From contig ADNK01000156.1 of assembly GCA_000320545.1 (NCBI GenBank), positions 1 to 64,000 of the forward strand: 64,000 nucleotides of DNA. Direction: 5' to 3'. Source of the stretch: Bigelowiella natans CCMP2755. Lineage: Eukaryota > Cercozoa > Chlorarachniophyceae. Positions 48,186 through 59,061 of this stretch are shown piece by piece; within the stretch, counting starts at the first letter, position 1; each line of letters begins with the position of its first letter. The notes beneath the pieces were generated by a model, which saw only the letters and a list, made by a program, of their open reading frames with translations, had not been told where the DNA came from and made no database searches. Both the position numbers and the translations under genes were made by a program.

Positions 48186-48639
48186 CTACATATAGCCCCC
48201 CACCCCTCCCCCCCCTCCCCCCCCCCCTCTCTCTCTCTCCCTCTCCCTCTCTCACGCACACACACACACATACACACACACACACACACAACGCAGCATG
48301 GTGGGCTTGAAGGAGAAGCACGCATTGGAGAAGAATGAGCGCGAAGAAGCTAGGCTTCAGAACAAGGAGAAACGAGCGGCGAGGCGAACCTACTTCAGGG
48401 GTTTGCGCATGATGAATAAGGGGAAGATAAAGGAAGAGGGGTCAAAGGTCCATCATGATGGCGCCTCTATATCGACCAGCCAAGACAGTGTCTCATCTTC
48501 TCAACAAGGTGCCGGCGGAACGACCGCAGATCATCCGCACACGACAAGTAGTGAAAGTACGCGAACGAAGCGGGTAGGTTTGATATCCTCCTTCGTGGCA
48601 GGTGTGAGAAGCTTCATTAGAAATCGTTTCACTATGTAA
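42610..48639 (+). CDS. tRNA pseudouridine synthase (TruA/PUS1 family) with long C-terminal extension
   Basis: This enzyme turns uridine into pseudouridine in tRNA. Exons: 42610-43212, 43400-43512, an unresolved piece near 43885-44057, 44174-44248, 44459-44528, 44840-44908, 45133-45278, 45570-45650, 45835-45882, 46172-46240, 46656-46711, 46908-47080, 47321-47412, 47641-47723, 47920-47967, 48052-48141, 48297-48639. Motifs: FGYIGTGYIGVQFQN, the catalytic Asp in ASRTDKGVHATAN, INQYL-like RIRVFDAYRVAQ, FIGTHRFCNFAG, VGRSFVMHQIRKIIGG, AMSVVRGDLPEEVL and YVPLAPGAMLILDSVNP. The first 60 residues include a hydrophobic segment (AMCPAMALLVLLM) and Ser-rich region, possibly organelle targeting. The last 200 residues are a charged helical tail (WEAYQEEMFQMRR, KEKHALEKNEREEARLQNKE) absent from TruA. 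Confidence 0.88.
43246..48296. repeat. intronic microsatellites of the pseudouridine synthase gene
   Basis: (GAA)n 43246-43276, (GT)(GA)n 43628-43685, (AAT)n 43979-44004, (TTC)n 44370-44395, (GAA)n 44562-44592, (GTAG)n 44909-44938, (ATC)n 46131-46166, (TA)n 46279-46308, (TAG)(ATG)n 46715-46770, (CAG)(GAG)n 47451-47511, (CT)(CA)n 47828-47910, (TAG)n 47968-48001 and (TA)(CT)(CA)n 48158-48290. Confidence 0.93.
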
Positions 48640-49285
48640 CAACCGTGTCGTAGCTGCAGGAAGGAAGTTTTGACGATGAGTACAGCTCATTAGCGTCAAC
48701 ATGCAGTAGCTAGGCAGCGAACAGAATCAGCAGCCCGTATACTAGTTAGCAATATATCCTTATTGTTCGTAAATATCTTCGTTGTCATCGCTCGATCACC
48801 TGGCGTGCACCAAGCCAAGCAGCTTGTATCATGTAATGATGATGGATGATGAGACTCACTGATGCTGGGCTGGTCATTAATTTAGTTTGGTGCTTAGTCG
48901 CACGCACGGTACGTACACGTCCAACCTTTTAATGCTTAAAAGCCCCGCTTGTTGTCGTAAAAAGTACGCATTCGTGCATGCATATGCATGGCTTGCTAAA
49001 TTTCGATCAGGCAAATGGCCAGCACCGGGTATGTTCGTTTGCGAAACAGGGAAAAACTGCCCGCTGTGGAGATATTGCTTCACATTATGAGTAGAACGTA
49101 CTATGACGGTGGAATGCCTGTGGTATGTACCGCGTGCGTACAACAGCAATCATGCCACGTAACAATATCGCAAGTTTACAGGCAATTACATTTATTCCTG
49201 TGACATTTTAACACTATCGCTCGCACTTTACTTGATCCCCATTTTTTGTGGTCGGTCGGTCGGTCGGTCGGTCGGTCGGTTGGCA
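48640..49285. other. convergent gap island ending in (CGGT)n
   Basis: End-to-end gap of 646 bp. It has GCATGCATATGCATG, CGTACG and TAGCTAGG words and no gene. (CGGT)n at 49251-49280 lies just after the stop of the minus gene. Confidence 0.6.
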
Positions 49286-49635
49286 TCACTTATTTGTTTG
49301 CCGCTCGGCATCATCAGCAGTGTCAGAATCAGAGAACTTTGACGTTGACAACACATTTGCATCATCACCATCAATGGAGACGAATGCTGGATGGTGTGCG
49401 GGCCCGACTCCGAGAAGGCGTAGCATAGGCAGCAGTACACGGTTTTCCACAGTTCTCATCACACGTGCAACTGGGTTGTCCCCCTAACGATATATTAAAT
49501 CATGGTCGAGTAATTACGAAACGACTCTCCCTGGCAGCAGTATTTGTCAACAACCGGGTGCCGTTGCCGTGGTTCGAATACGATCCGTGTGTGGAATATG
49601 CACGTTTATACAACGGAGCAGCAACGTATATATAA

Positions 49636-49680
<45 letters not shown>

Positions 49681-49948
49681 ATATACATATATGACAGACC
49701 ATCAAAGTGCCAAAAAGCCGGAAAAAGAGAAAAATAAGAAAGAATGTAACGGAGCAAGCACCTTCAACCCCAGAGGTTCCTTAACGTGAACAGTGAGAAT
49801 CCCATACATTGAGCCGAAAAGCACATCGGTAAGTATTCGGTCGCCTGATGATTGGTGCGCAGATGCCAGCAAGGCAAGCGCATTTGAGTTAGGTTTGTTG
49901 ATGTTATCATTACCGTTGTGGTTGACGATTACGATGACGATACACTAC

Positions 49949-49981
<33 letters not shown>

Positions 49982-50327
49982 GGAAGTTGACTTTCTCACC
50001 GACAACGCACATGCTCTCTGGCTGGACGAGAGCCTTGTCAGGAAAGTGTTCCATAAGCTCCACAAAGCCCTTAGGCTTCTTCTCTCTAATCATCAGTAGA
50101 AGGGGGGGGGGGGGGAGAACGAACGATTTCACGATTGCAGCAGCAATTGTCGTACACAACGGTAGTGAGATGCTGCTCTGTGGTGTACGTCAACACACAC
50201 ATACACACATTCTACCATTCGCATAAAGCAGTACCTATGTCGCAGGACTGGAATACCCAGCGTCCTCTCGATGTGCTTCGCTTCTGCGAACTATGCGACA
50301 GGAGAGAGGGAGGGTGGATCCAGAATG

Positions 50328-50364
<37 letters not shown>

Positions 50365-50433
50365 TTTTATATATCTTACGTTTCTGTCGTCTAGAGTCCC
50401 CGCGGAATTTGACATCAGAACCTAATACACACA

Positions 50434-50470
<37 letters not shown>

Positions 50471-50473
50471 GGA

Positions 50474-50517
<44 letters not shown>

Positions 50518-51802
50518 AAGAGGTAAATAAATCGATTCATACTACGACCTCTAATTCTTTTTCTTCTTCTTCTTCTATTTACCCCTGCAAAGTACTAATC
50601 GATCACAGTCATACATACTACCACATTTTCAGCGCCGAATTCCTCCAGGCACCTTGCGAGTCCCTCTTTCGCAGACGCGTGGATTTCGGAGCCATAGGGA
50701 GCGGTCAGCGTGTTGTCTTTATCGAATACCACGGCGCGGATCTTTTAGGGAAAGTGAGCGAAGGGGGGGAGGGGCGAATTGATGGCAATGATGGCAAGAT
50801 AGAGCCAGCGTACACACACACACTCTCTCTCTCTCTCTCTCTCTTCTACATGTGGATCGTTCACGAAGTGGCAGAGTGTTCCCCACAAATTACGGATACT
50901 ACTGCCGAAAGACTATAATTGAGATGCGGTAGAAAGGGAGAAGCGCTTGTTGTATTTCACTCTAGGAATTTATTGTATACGATTGCGCGCATCCATCCAA
51001 ACGTGAGTAATGTATTATTAACCCCAGCCTCCTTGAGCGCCTTAAAACAAATTTCGTTGACGTTGTAGGCGTTGACGTGGGGAATCAGGAACGAAGGGCG
51101 GCGGATCGCCACCCCTAAACACCGTATGGCATCTGATATAATGTGATAAGTGAGCAGCAGGTGGACAAATTGTTGTTTAAAACAACATCGGAGAAATCAG
51201 TATCGATTTTATTAGATTTGTCACACACTCATTGGACTATTACCCAAGTTGAAACTCTGGCCGAAGCTGCGCTTTGAATTGCTGCTGTGACTGGTGCTTT
51301 TACTGCTGCTCAAAGAACGCCGACCAACACACCTGGAGGGTTTGAGGTACCCCATTCTTCCTCTCCCCCTTCCGAATATGATTGTCCCAGCATCTACGGT
51401 GGTGAAAACCAAAGCTTTCAATGTGCAATCACAACATGCGAGAGCACGTGTAAGATTACCGGTTCCTAGTACCGACGAAAACGTTCTGCCGAACTTGCGA
51501 AGCATACCAGTTGACGCTGCGCTGGGGGCGGGCAGCAGGCCAACGAGCACGGCGATAAGGTAGACGACGGCTGGAATCGTTGGGAACCTCACGGGGCGCA
51601 CGCTTTTTTGCCCTTCGTCGTCGCCGTAGTCTGTCTCTCTCTGTCCGTACTGCTGTCGGAAAATATGTGTGTGTGTGTCTGTGTGTGTGTTGCTCAGGTG
51701 GTGGCACGTAGCCCTGCTCTTCCTCCTCCTTCCCCCTCCTTCTTCTTCCTCCTTGCAAGACAAACCGAGTGGCAGAATAATCGAGAAATAATCGACTGAC
51801 AA
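49286..51802 (-). CDS. phosphatidylglycerophosphatase, GEP4/YqeG type (HAD superfamily), start unresolved
   Basis: This phosphatase converts phosphatidylglycerophosphate to phosphatidylglycerol. Minus exons in phase: (up to 51802)-51244, 51114-51023, 50741-50622, 50421-50380, 50290-50235, 50085-50000, 49844-49762 and 49483-49286. Motifs in order: SFGQSFNLGGVAIRRPSFLI, PHVNAYNVNEICFKALKEAG, the nucleophile site VVFDKDNTLTAPY, VLMSNSAGTLDD (motif II), the Lys in REKKPKGF, and acidic motif VVGDRILTDVLFGSMYG. The N-terminus holds a signal-peptide-like segment (TIPAVVYLIAVLVGLL, then PSAAS) followed by a Ser/Arg/Lys-rich stretch, suggesting plastid rather than plain mitochondrial delivery. No ATG precedes it in the open frame, so a first exon is missing. 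The tail is acidic. Confidence 0.87.
49635..50520. repeat. intronic microsatellites: TA, ATG, CA, GA
   Basis: (TA)n 49635-49677, (ATG)n 49951-49980, (CA)n 50329-50360 and (CA)(GA)n 50431-50515, all in introns of the minus-strand phosphatase gene. Confidence 0.95.
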
Positions 51803-51806
51803 TCCA

Positions 51807-51892
51807 AGGAAATCCTAGGAAATGGTCTGCGTTCCCTATCTACGTCATCAGGAAATCCTAGGAAATGGTCTGCGTTCCCCATCTACGTCATC
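51807..51892. repeat. 43-bp tandem duplication
   Basis: Two adjacent 43-bp units, 51807-51849 and 51850-51892, differ at a single base (T/C in CCCTATCT / CCCCATCT). They lie upstream of the phosphatase reading frame in a divergent gap. Confidence 0.92.
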
Positions 51893-52467
51893 AGGAAAAA
51901 ATACGGTACTCGTACACTCGTACAATTTTGAGCAAGCCAAACGGGTCGTTGGAGGGATTAGCGTGTGGCGTTTTTTCTCTAAGTGCGACAATGGTCTATT
52001 CATGTCGCAAGGGATAAATACATGCTGATAACAACGATCTATGCATGTCGCAAGGGACAGACACAACCTGATAAACAAACACTGCCGCCACGTGACGGTC
52101 TCTCCCCTCGCCTTCTCCTCTACCGTGCGCGTAGCTGTGTTTCTACAACCAATCCAATAATTTTACTAGTCGATTTTCTGTTTATTTCGTGATATCATCC
52201 TATTTTCTGGTGGTGGATCCGGTGGAGGAATGGGGTTGGGAGGAATAGCTGCGTTTTCTGCATCACGTTCCTTTTCCCTATTGCTCAATATTCGGTGTAG
52301 TAGGCCTCCATATCGAATTATCCATGTATGATTGACGGCCACTATTTCTATTCTTACCAGTAGTCTTCACTGTCAAAAATTCATTCTTTTATCTTTGATC
52401 TGACGGTAGACACACGTCGCTAATATTCCACCTGTACAGCCAGGCCTTTTGTACGGAAGAGTTGAAA
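51893..52467. promoter_or_regulatory. divergent intergenic region
   Basis: Gap before the TLC gene start. The word CATGTCGCAAGGGA recurs at about 52002-52015 and 52044-52057. The missing first exon of the phosphatase may be here. Confidence 0.4.
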
Positions 52468-54567
52468 ATGGGGGCCCCATACGGCGATATTCGCTTGCCA
52501 GGCGTGCAAGAATTTGCCTTGAATATAGTTTTGGTGGCGCTGGGCATGTGCGGCCTTCACATTATATTCCATCAAGTTCTCTCAGCCACATCATCTCGCT
52601 ACAACCGCATCCCGCAGCTAGCTGAACAGAGGAAACAAAATTCTAAGAGCGACGACAATGGTGTGAAGAACGGTGGTGGCAGTAGGAATAATAATACGGC
52701 AACTACCCCAGAGTACAAACTCCCATTGATAGGTAATTTCAGCAGGGGTCATCATCTTTTTCTAGGGAGGCAGGGTACCACGAATCTAGAGGGAGTTGGA
52801 ATCTTAATATCCACCCTCCGACCCCCTTTTCCTCTCCTTCTCAGGTATGACGGCTCATGTGCTGACCTGTCAAGATCTTGTTGCCATTCCAGTTTCTGGA
52901 GCGATCTGCGTCTATTATCTGAGAGGCGTCTTGAGTTTTCCTGAAGGCTTGTTGTATAGCTGGGAAGATAGGTGGCTTGGGCGTTCGCACGATATCATCT
53001 ATGGGATCTACATCCATGCCGCTTTCTCGATTTATGAGGTCATCATCTACTCCATTGTTGGGAAACAGGTTGCTTGAAATCATAAGAAAAACTTATATCG
53101 CGCTCAGTGCTACATGTGTTACAATGCGTTGTTAAAAATTCCCCACATAGCAGCTGAGTTTCAATAAAATCAAAGTTGTCGAGAAATTAATAACTTTCAT
53201 CCTTTAGTATGTATGTATGTGATCTTTCCTTCCTCCTCCTCCTCCTCTCCTCCTCCTCCTCCTCGCCACGGACTGCGTGTGGTTGCTGTGTAAAACAATT
53301 GTTGTTGGTGTTGTTATTGCATTTCCTCTCCCAACAGTACGAATTCTACCTACACCACGTCCTTGTTGTTTGGCAATATGGCACCGGATTGATCTTGGGG
53401 CGTCTCCTTGGTTTCCTAGCATGTGCAGGACTCGTGGAGGTAGTACAGCGGATATGGTGTGAGTGTGTATGTGTGTTTATGTGTGTGTGTGTGTGTGTGT
53501 GTGTGGGTGTCGTATTTGTGAGGAAGCAGACGGAAAAAAGAGTGTGGTATATATGTCCTCCGAGAGAGGAGGGAGCATGAATCGATCACAGGCTATCGAC
53601 TTAAGGAATATTAGTGTAAACAGTTCTTCATCCATTTTCTTCTTATTCCGAAAGAAGAAAAGTGCAGATCTAGTCGACCATAATATCATTGCACATCCAT
53701 TCCTGTGTTTGGGCGTCGTTTTATCATCGACCAGCCTTCGTTTCGTCGACTAATTTTGCTTGTTTTCCTTCCTCTAATTGGGAATTTCATCGCCATCATC
53801 ATCATCATTGTAACTTAATACATTCTCTTTCCATCATCATTAATGATTTAAGCTCTGATTGTCACCAATATCTACCATCAGGTAACCAACGTATTCCTCT
53901 CAAGCTTGTCGATGATGGGTCGCATGGATCTCAAGACGAGCCCTCTGTAGGAGGAGAAGAATCATCACCCAGAAACATAGAAAATATACACGACGCGAAC
54001 ATACTACATTAACACACACACACGAACAGCAAACTGGACAGTACACTAGACAGCACATACACTTGGACTCGTATAGTGATGAAGTAATGTTAAAAGTTGT
54101 CGTTGAACACTACCTAACAGCTATTTGGGCGCTGGAGTTGGCCTTTACGTCTCGTACGTCATGTCGCGCCTAATTTTGGTATATTACGACGATAATTTTT
54201 GGGACGGTGATTGGTGGTGTTCGCTCAAGAACAAATGGGAGATGGTGTGAACATTGTTTTGGCTGTTATTAAAAGAGAGTGTTGACACACAGGAGCAGCA
54301 CTTGCGGTGATTTTGGTTTTTGCAATATTTGCAACCGTTTGTATTGAAGTAGAAGAAGAAGAAAAAGTAGAAAAAGAGGATGCGGATTCCTGTTTTGAAG
54401 ACATGATGACGGCATATTTCTCGACCTTTCTAATAGATATGTGCTTTTTGTTGTTACCCTCTTCTTCACCAGCTTCCAATCACGCTAGGATGTTTATTCT
54501 ACGATATTTTCACAGTAATGATGAAAATAGAGCAGTAAAGAAGTATGTAAGTATCTGTCATTGGTAA
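52468..54567 (+). CDS. TLC-domain (TRAM/LAG1/CLN8-like) multipass membrane protein
   Basis: Six exons in phase: 52468-52732, 52845-53068, 53338-53439, 53882-53946, 54121-54206 and 54293-54567; 338 aa. Hydrophobic helices: FALNIVLVALGMCGLHIIF, LVAIPVSGAICVYYL, IIYGIYIHAAFSIYEVII, TGLILGRLLGFLACAGLVE, YLGAGVGLYVSYVMSRLIL and AALAVILVFAIFATVCI. The His-His in FYLHHVLVVWQYG, the RW-G-S motif (DRWLGRSHDII) and Glu-x-x-N-x-F-L (EVTNVFLSSL) fit the TLC lipid-sensing or ceramide-synthase-like fold. The substrate is not known. The tail is an acidic stretch plus a further hydrophobic segment. A strong donor-like GTAAGTATCT at 54546 means the last exon might continue elsewhere. Confidence 0.75.
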
Positions 54568-55214
54568 TGATATAAACTACTACGGATTGATCGCTAGCAG
54601 AGAGAAGACCACAGGAGGAGGAGAAGGCGTATTAAAACATGAAAGAGGAGACATGATCCATATTGGGAAAATGATCACGCATCGTCCTTGCCTCTCGGGA
54701 CCAAAAATCAATTCATGCGTGCATGAAATATAAATATACTTATATCTATTATATAATGTGTGTGTGTGTGGGTGTGTGTGTGTTTTAAATTCAGATTCCA
54801 GCTTCTGTTGTGAATGAAATTAGAGTGTTTCTTATCTGCAGCACGGTAGTAAATCTCATAATTAACTGAAGAAAGGGGGGTAGGTACGGTGGGCATTAGA
54901 TATGTTACAACGATGAAAACAAGGTATGGATGACGAGGATGAGGATGATGACAAAGTGCGCGTGTGTGTGAGAGAGTGTGCGTGTGTGTGTGTGTGTGTG
55001 TTTGTGCGCGTACTTGTCTGCGCAAGTATACTCGAGATACCATTCGTACTGATTGAACAGATAGCATATTATGGTTTTGTACCGAATTCATGATAACTAT
55101 GTACGTTGCTACTTTCCTCATTCAGGGTGCGTGCTTAGTCATATTATCGATGTCCTGTTTGTGGTTCTCTAAAATACACGCTGGGCTTATGAAACATCTA
55201 TACGGTAGTTCGTG

Positions 55215-55253
<39 letters not shown>

Positions 55254-56512
55254 ATTTTCAATGGAAGTCTCGTGGTTTCCTTTTACCATGTGTTCCAGCA
55301 TAGTAAAATTACCTGAGCTACGTTGCCGGATGAAGAGATAGCGCAAAAGTCCTTCATGGTAATAATGATAATAATCTTGTGTCTCGTTTGGATCAGGCAA
55401 AGGAGGTGATGATAGAGCTGGATCTGAGTTGGATGCGACTTCTCATGGACACGAACACAGCAATGGGCACCACAAGAGTCAGTAGAAAGGGGAGAGGTAG
55501 CACAGGAGATCAATTTTCATGCTAAGCCTACTATTTAGAGTGATGGAAAGAAGCTCACCTTTTCCTTTTTCAACCTCCCTGCTTTCTCTGCTGTGAGCCA
55601 ATCCTATATACTAATATGCTTAAATAGAATGGCGATTAATGTCATGTACGGTACGCTAGCAAATAGCAGCAATTTTGAATGTACCATGCTAGCATATTCT
55701 GTATAGCTACAGTTTGTAACATCTTATTTCAAAAATCTAATTAGCACGGAAGAATTAAGCCACTTGAAGTCACGAAAAAAATAAAATGAGTGTATGCTAT
55801 TCACACCTAATGTCACCACTCTTGTAGCTTACATTGAACGCGCACATACTGTGCTATATGGCTTACAAGTACAAGCTGTGCATCGTAAGTATCTTTGGCT
55901 TGCAAATGATATGCAATTGACAAGATGCTAGTAAATCATGTTGACAATTCAGCAATAACAGAGTAGTATACACGCGTCTATATGGCGCACATGTTTAAAC
56001 ACATGCGTGTGTAGTCGAGGTAGTGCATGACGCCAAACGCAGCACTACACACACACACACGCACACAGAGTATACAGATACCATGGCATAGCATATGTCA
56101 TGTACATAGATGCATGAGCTAATATAAACATATGAGCAAATAATGAAAAACAGAAAATTATTGTAGGCTGTGTTGTATCTTAATAAATTCGAGTTGGCAT
56201 TCTGCGTAATAACCAGATAACAGTCACAACGTATATTCATTACACCTTAGACAAATGTCTTTGGCTTAAAACTAAAAGATGTATGGGTTAGAATAGAGGA
56301 TGGTCCAGCATAAAACAATCCCACAAATGTGTACAAAGCATCGCAGAAGAAAGATATCGCACCTAGATGTCAGCTCAACATCCTCTTGGTTTCGTGATGA
56401 TGATAGGATGATGGCGGCAAGCAAAAATATGAAACTTCATAACTAGGTTCTGGGACATGAATAGCTTCCTCGATTTCATTTGTTCCCCAGAACACCTTGT
56501 CGCCCCTTTCAT
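54568..56512. other. convergent gap island (1.9 kb)
   Basis: End-to-end gap. (GT)n runs lie at 54757-54784, 54960-55001 and 55215-55250. From about 55600 it has CATGTACGGTACGCTAGC-type words. No supported gene; short open frames here are repeat-driven. Confidence 0.55.
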
Positions 56513-57211
56513 TTAACGCCGAAGTGACTTCGCTTTCGCTTTTTCCTTCATCGCCTTTTCCTGAGCCTCGAGTGATTTCTTATATGCATCCTTATGTAAT
56601 CTGTATCCAAACACTTTCGGGACGTACTTGTCGCTCAGGGACTTTGGTTTCAATTCAGGGTATGTGAGAAAAAACAAATGGGGGAATGTTCTTCCGAAGA
56701 AAGCCCCATCGATGTGCTCATGCCTCGACTTTTGGGGCTCAAACACATCCTCGCACTTTGGACAATAAAGTTTGACCGAGTCCTCGTCGAGTTGATCGGA
56801 GAGTCCTATCGGCAACACCGCTTGATCCCTACATAGGACATTGGGACAGACTCCAAAGTGTTTCTCTCGATATTTAACCAGCATTCTCTGCAGGCCACGA
56901 CTTGTTATGATGTATCGGGCATGGATCAGCCCGAACAGCGTCTCCGCATCGTTTTCCAGCATCTCCTGCTGGTCATCTGAGAGCATGTCATCTCTTGATT
57001 CTATATCGAGAATGAGGTCAAGAGCATTGTCATAGTAGGCGATCATGGAGTCAAGTCCCGTGAGGTTGAAGGAGTCCTGGACGTAGGAGTCTTCCACTTC
57101 ACAGAAGAATTCATTCCCCTTGAGAGAACAGAACCAGGGAATCCAGGAGTACTCTTCATCAGAATGTAGCTCCGAAGAAGACGCGGAGTCCTTAGCCCTC
57201 CTCCCACTCAT
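56513..57211 (-). CDS. CK2B: casein kinase 2 regulatory (beta) subunit
   Basis: Intronless, 232 aa, ATG at 57211. It is the dimeric regulatory subunit of the CK2 Ser/Thr kinase. Motifs: acidic start with SDEEYSWIPWFCSLKGNEFF, FNLTGLDSMIAYYDNALDLI, the acidic loop, GLIHARYIITSRGLQRMLVK, the zinc finger Cys pairs in FGVCPNVLC and KLYCPKCEDVFEP, then GAFFGRTFPHLFFLTYPELK and KVFGYRLHK for alpha-subunit contact. Length is close to the usual 215-230 residues. A short Lys-rich tail (AMKEKAKAKSLRR) closes it. Lack of introns differs from most neighbours. Confidence 0.97.
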   Translation of the reverse strand: MSGRRAKDSASSSELHSDEEYSWIPWFCSLKGNEFFCEVEDSYVQDSFNLTGLDSMIAYYDNALDLILDIESRDDMLSDDQQEMLENDAETLFGLIHARYIITSRGLQRMLVKYREKHFGVCPNVLCRDQAVLPIGLSDQLDEDSVKLYCPKCEDVFEPQKSRHEHIDGAFFGRTFPHLFFLTYPELKPKSLSDKYVPKVFGYRLHKDAYKKSLEAQEKAMKEKAKAKSLRR

Positions 57212-57780
57212 GATCGGGCTGGAGATCGATAGGAAGCACTTACTAGCCTCACCCTCCCTCGTGTTTTGTGGGGAGGAGACAAGAAGTCACCCGATATTTT
57301 AAATAACATCTCTATTAATTATTCGCATCGCATCTTCATCGCACATTTATTTATTAATTTTTCTTTGACAAAATAATATTTCGTCTGAGAGTCAGCAGCA
57401 GCGCTGCCTCAATGCCCCGAATCACGTAAAATAATGTGACCGGTAACGAATCACACTTATTTTGTAATTCTCCGAGAAATTCTCAGATCCGGGCAACATC
57501 TTAAAAAAAAACCGAGGTACGAGGTTGATGGGCACGCAGAATCATCGTGAGGATCTCTCGAAACTGCGACAGGAGGGTATGATATTGGATCTATTAGGGG
57601 TGATATTTTGCCGAATTTAAGCGCTCCCCGAACTTGCTGCCTTGTACAATCAGAGCTACCTCGATCAGATTGGAACAAGTTAATACTTGCCCCCCCCGAT
57701 TCCGAAATAAGGTGTACAAAAAAATAATATTATGCAGTAAGTGATGATGCTGTTATTCAAGGCTCTCGTCTGATACACAG
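57212..57780. promoter_or_regulatory. divergent intergenic region; start of AT-rich segment
   Basis: Start-to-start gap of 569 bp. Base composition becomes clearly AT-richer from about 57300 onward, and trinucleotide microsatellites disappear. No promoter motif is recognised. Confidence 0.45.
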
Positions 57781-58740
57781 ATGGCTCCGCCATTCGTAAG
57801 TGAGGGAGTAAAGACTGTACGAGCATTGGTGGAGCTCATCAAAATGGAGACTACTATGAGAGAAATGTACGTATTTCCACAGGAAGAACGAGGAAACATG
57901 AGAATCCGAAATTTTATGGTTGGAGTAAATCATAATAGCGTCTTTTTCTCAGGAAAAACCAGCAAGTTTCAAATTCTAGGAATGAATGGGAATCTTCGCT
58001 ACTAGATGTTCTCTTTGAGAGTGCCTTAATGATAAACGACATGTTTAGTTGCTGGGAATCAAAGATGTATCACTCAGGTAAAAGGATATTATTGGTGCAT
58101 GGGCATCAACCTAAACTGTATGCACATCATGTCAGTCGTGCAAAATGTTGAAGCTCGCTGCTGGGCTGTAAGAGAAAAGCTGACAGCCTTGGAGCGTATA
58201 TTACCACCCCGCCTATACAGTAAGATGGTAAGTTGTTGTATTGGGTCGTTCTCATTTTAGTTGTCTGACTCAATGTTCTTACGGCACAGCTTGTTTCTCC
58301 AAATAGCAACAAATGGAAGTTTTGCGATGTTGCCCTTACAAGCTATAAGATCATCCTTCAAGTATTCCACTAAGTTTCATTATGATGGCATTCGGATCCA
58401 AATTTGATTCTTATATACATACTTGTGTTTAGGCTCCAAAGAAGCAGACAATCCCTTTATTTGACGAACGGTGTTCAGATGTGGTTTTGCCACGTTTCCA
58501 CCGGTAACGATCAACCTCAGACTACTTTGTAGGTTTAACTTTCACGTGGCTGAGAACCGAACTGGCATATGTGTGTTATCTGGGAAGAGCCCTGTTCTCT
58601 ATCTAAGGCCAACAAAATGTCTGAAAAACTTGGATCCCTCTTCCTGGATGGTTTGACGATAGGTCTAACTCTTGTAGATATTCAACAAGTGCGGTGGATT
58701 CAAGCTCTCACGGGCAACAAGATCATGTAGCACACAAAAA
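57781..58740 (+). CDS. start of a short-intron gene, unrecognised
   Basis: Exons in phase: 57781-57866, 57953-58077, 58136-58227, 58433-58503, 58533-58650 and 58678-c.58727. ATG at 57781 (MAPPFVSEGVKTVRALVELI). Readable segments include NEWESSLLDVLFESALMIND, NVEARCWAVREKLTALERIL, KKQTIPLFDERCSDVVLPRF and FNFHVAENRTGICVLSGKSP. The introns after the fourth and fifth exons are only 29 and 27 nt. Without them the frames hit stops. It is probably continuous with the exons further right, but the join near 58730-59060 is not solved. Confidence 0.55.
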
Positions 58741-59061
58741 TAAAACTAATCAAAGATAGTTAATGTTTGGCAACGCTGCTTATCATCTCAGCAAGGAAAT
58801 GAATTCCACCATAGCCAAAATGCCTCTACTTCAGAGATCCAAACTGCTTGAATTTGTCGGAGGTCTTTCAAAATTTTATTGTGAAACACAAAATATACCT
58901 AGCCTTTGTGTTTTCTTCAGAGGGAAGAAACCTGTTCGAACGTTGCGAGAAATATAACTTTGAAAATGATGATCAGAAAGGGGACCAACCACTACACCGT
59001 ACAAAACAAGTGATTAATCAATCGATATCTATTTGAATAACTAATGTTCTGCTTTTATCAG

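Noticed and set aside
49251-49280. (CGGT)n direct repeats as a CRISPR-like array
   Set aside because: Four-base tandem units without spacers, in a eukaryotic 3' region; an ordinary microsatellite. No CRISPR array exists in the window.
49560-49600. tRNA gene suggested by GTGGTTCGAATACG (B-box-like)
   Set aside because: No matching A box or acceptor stem could be paired around it. No tRNA or rRNA gene is supported in the window.
58471-58656. Reading straight through 58504-58532 as coding
   Set aside because: The downstream frame is then reached only in a different frame from the upstream exon. The 29-nt intron keeps both in phase, so I preferred it while flagging it for checking.
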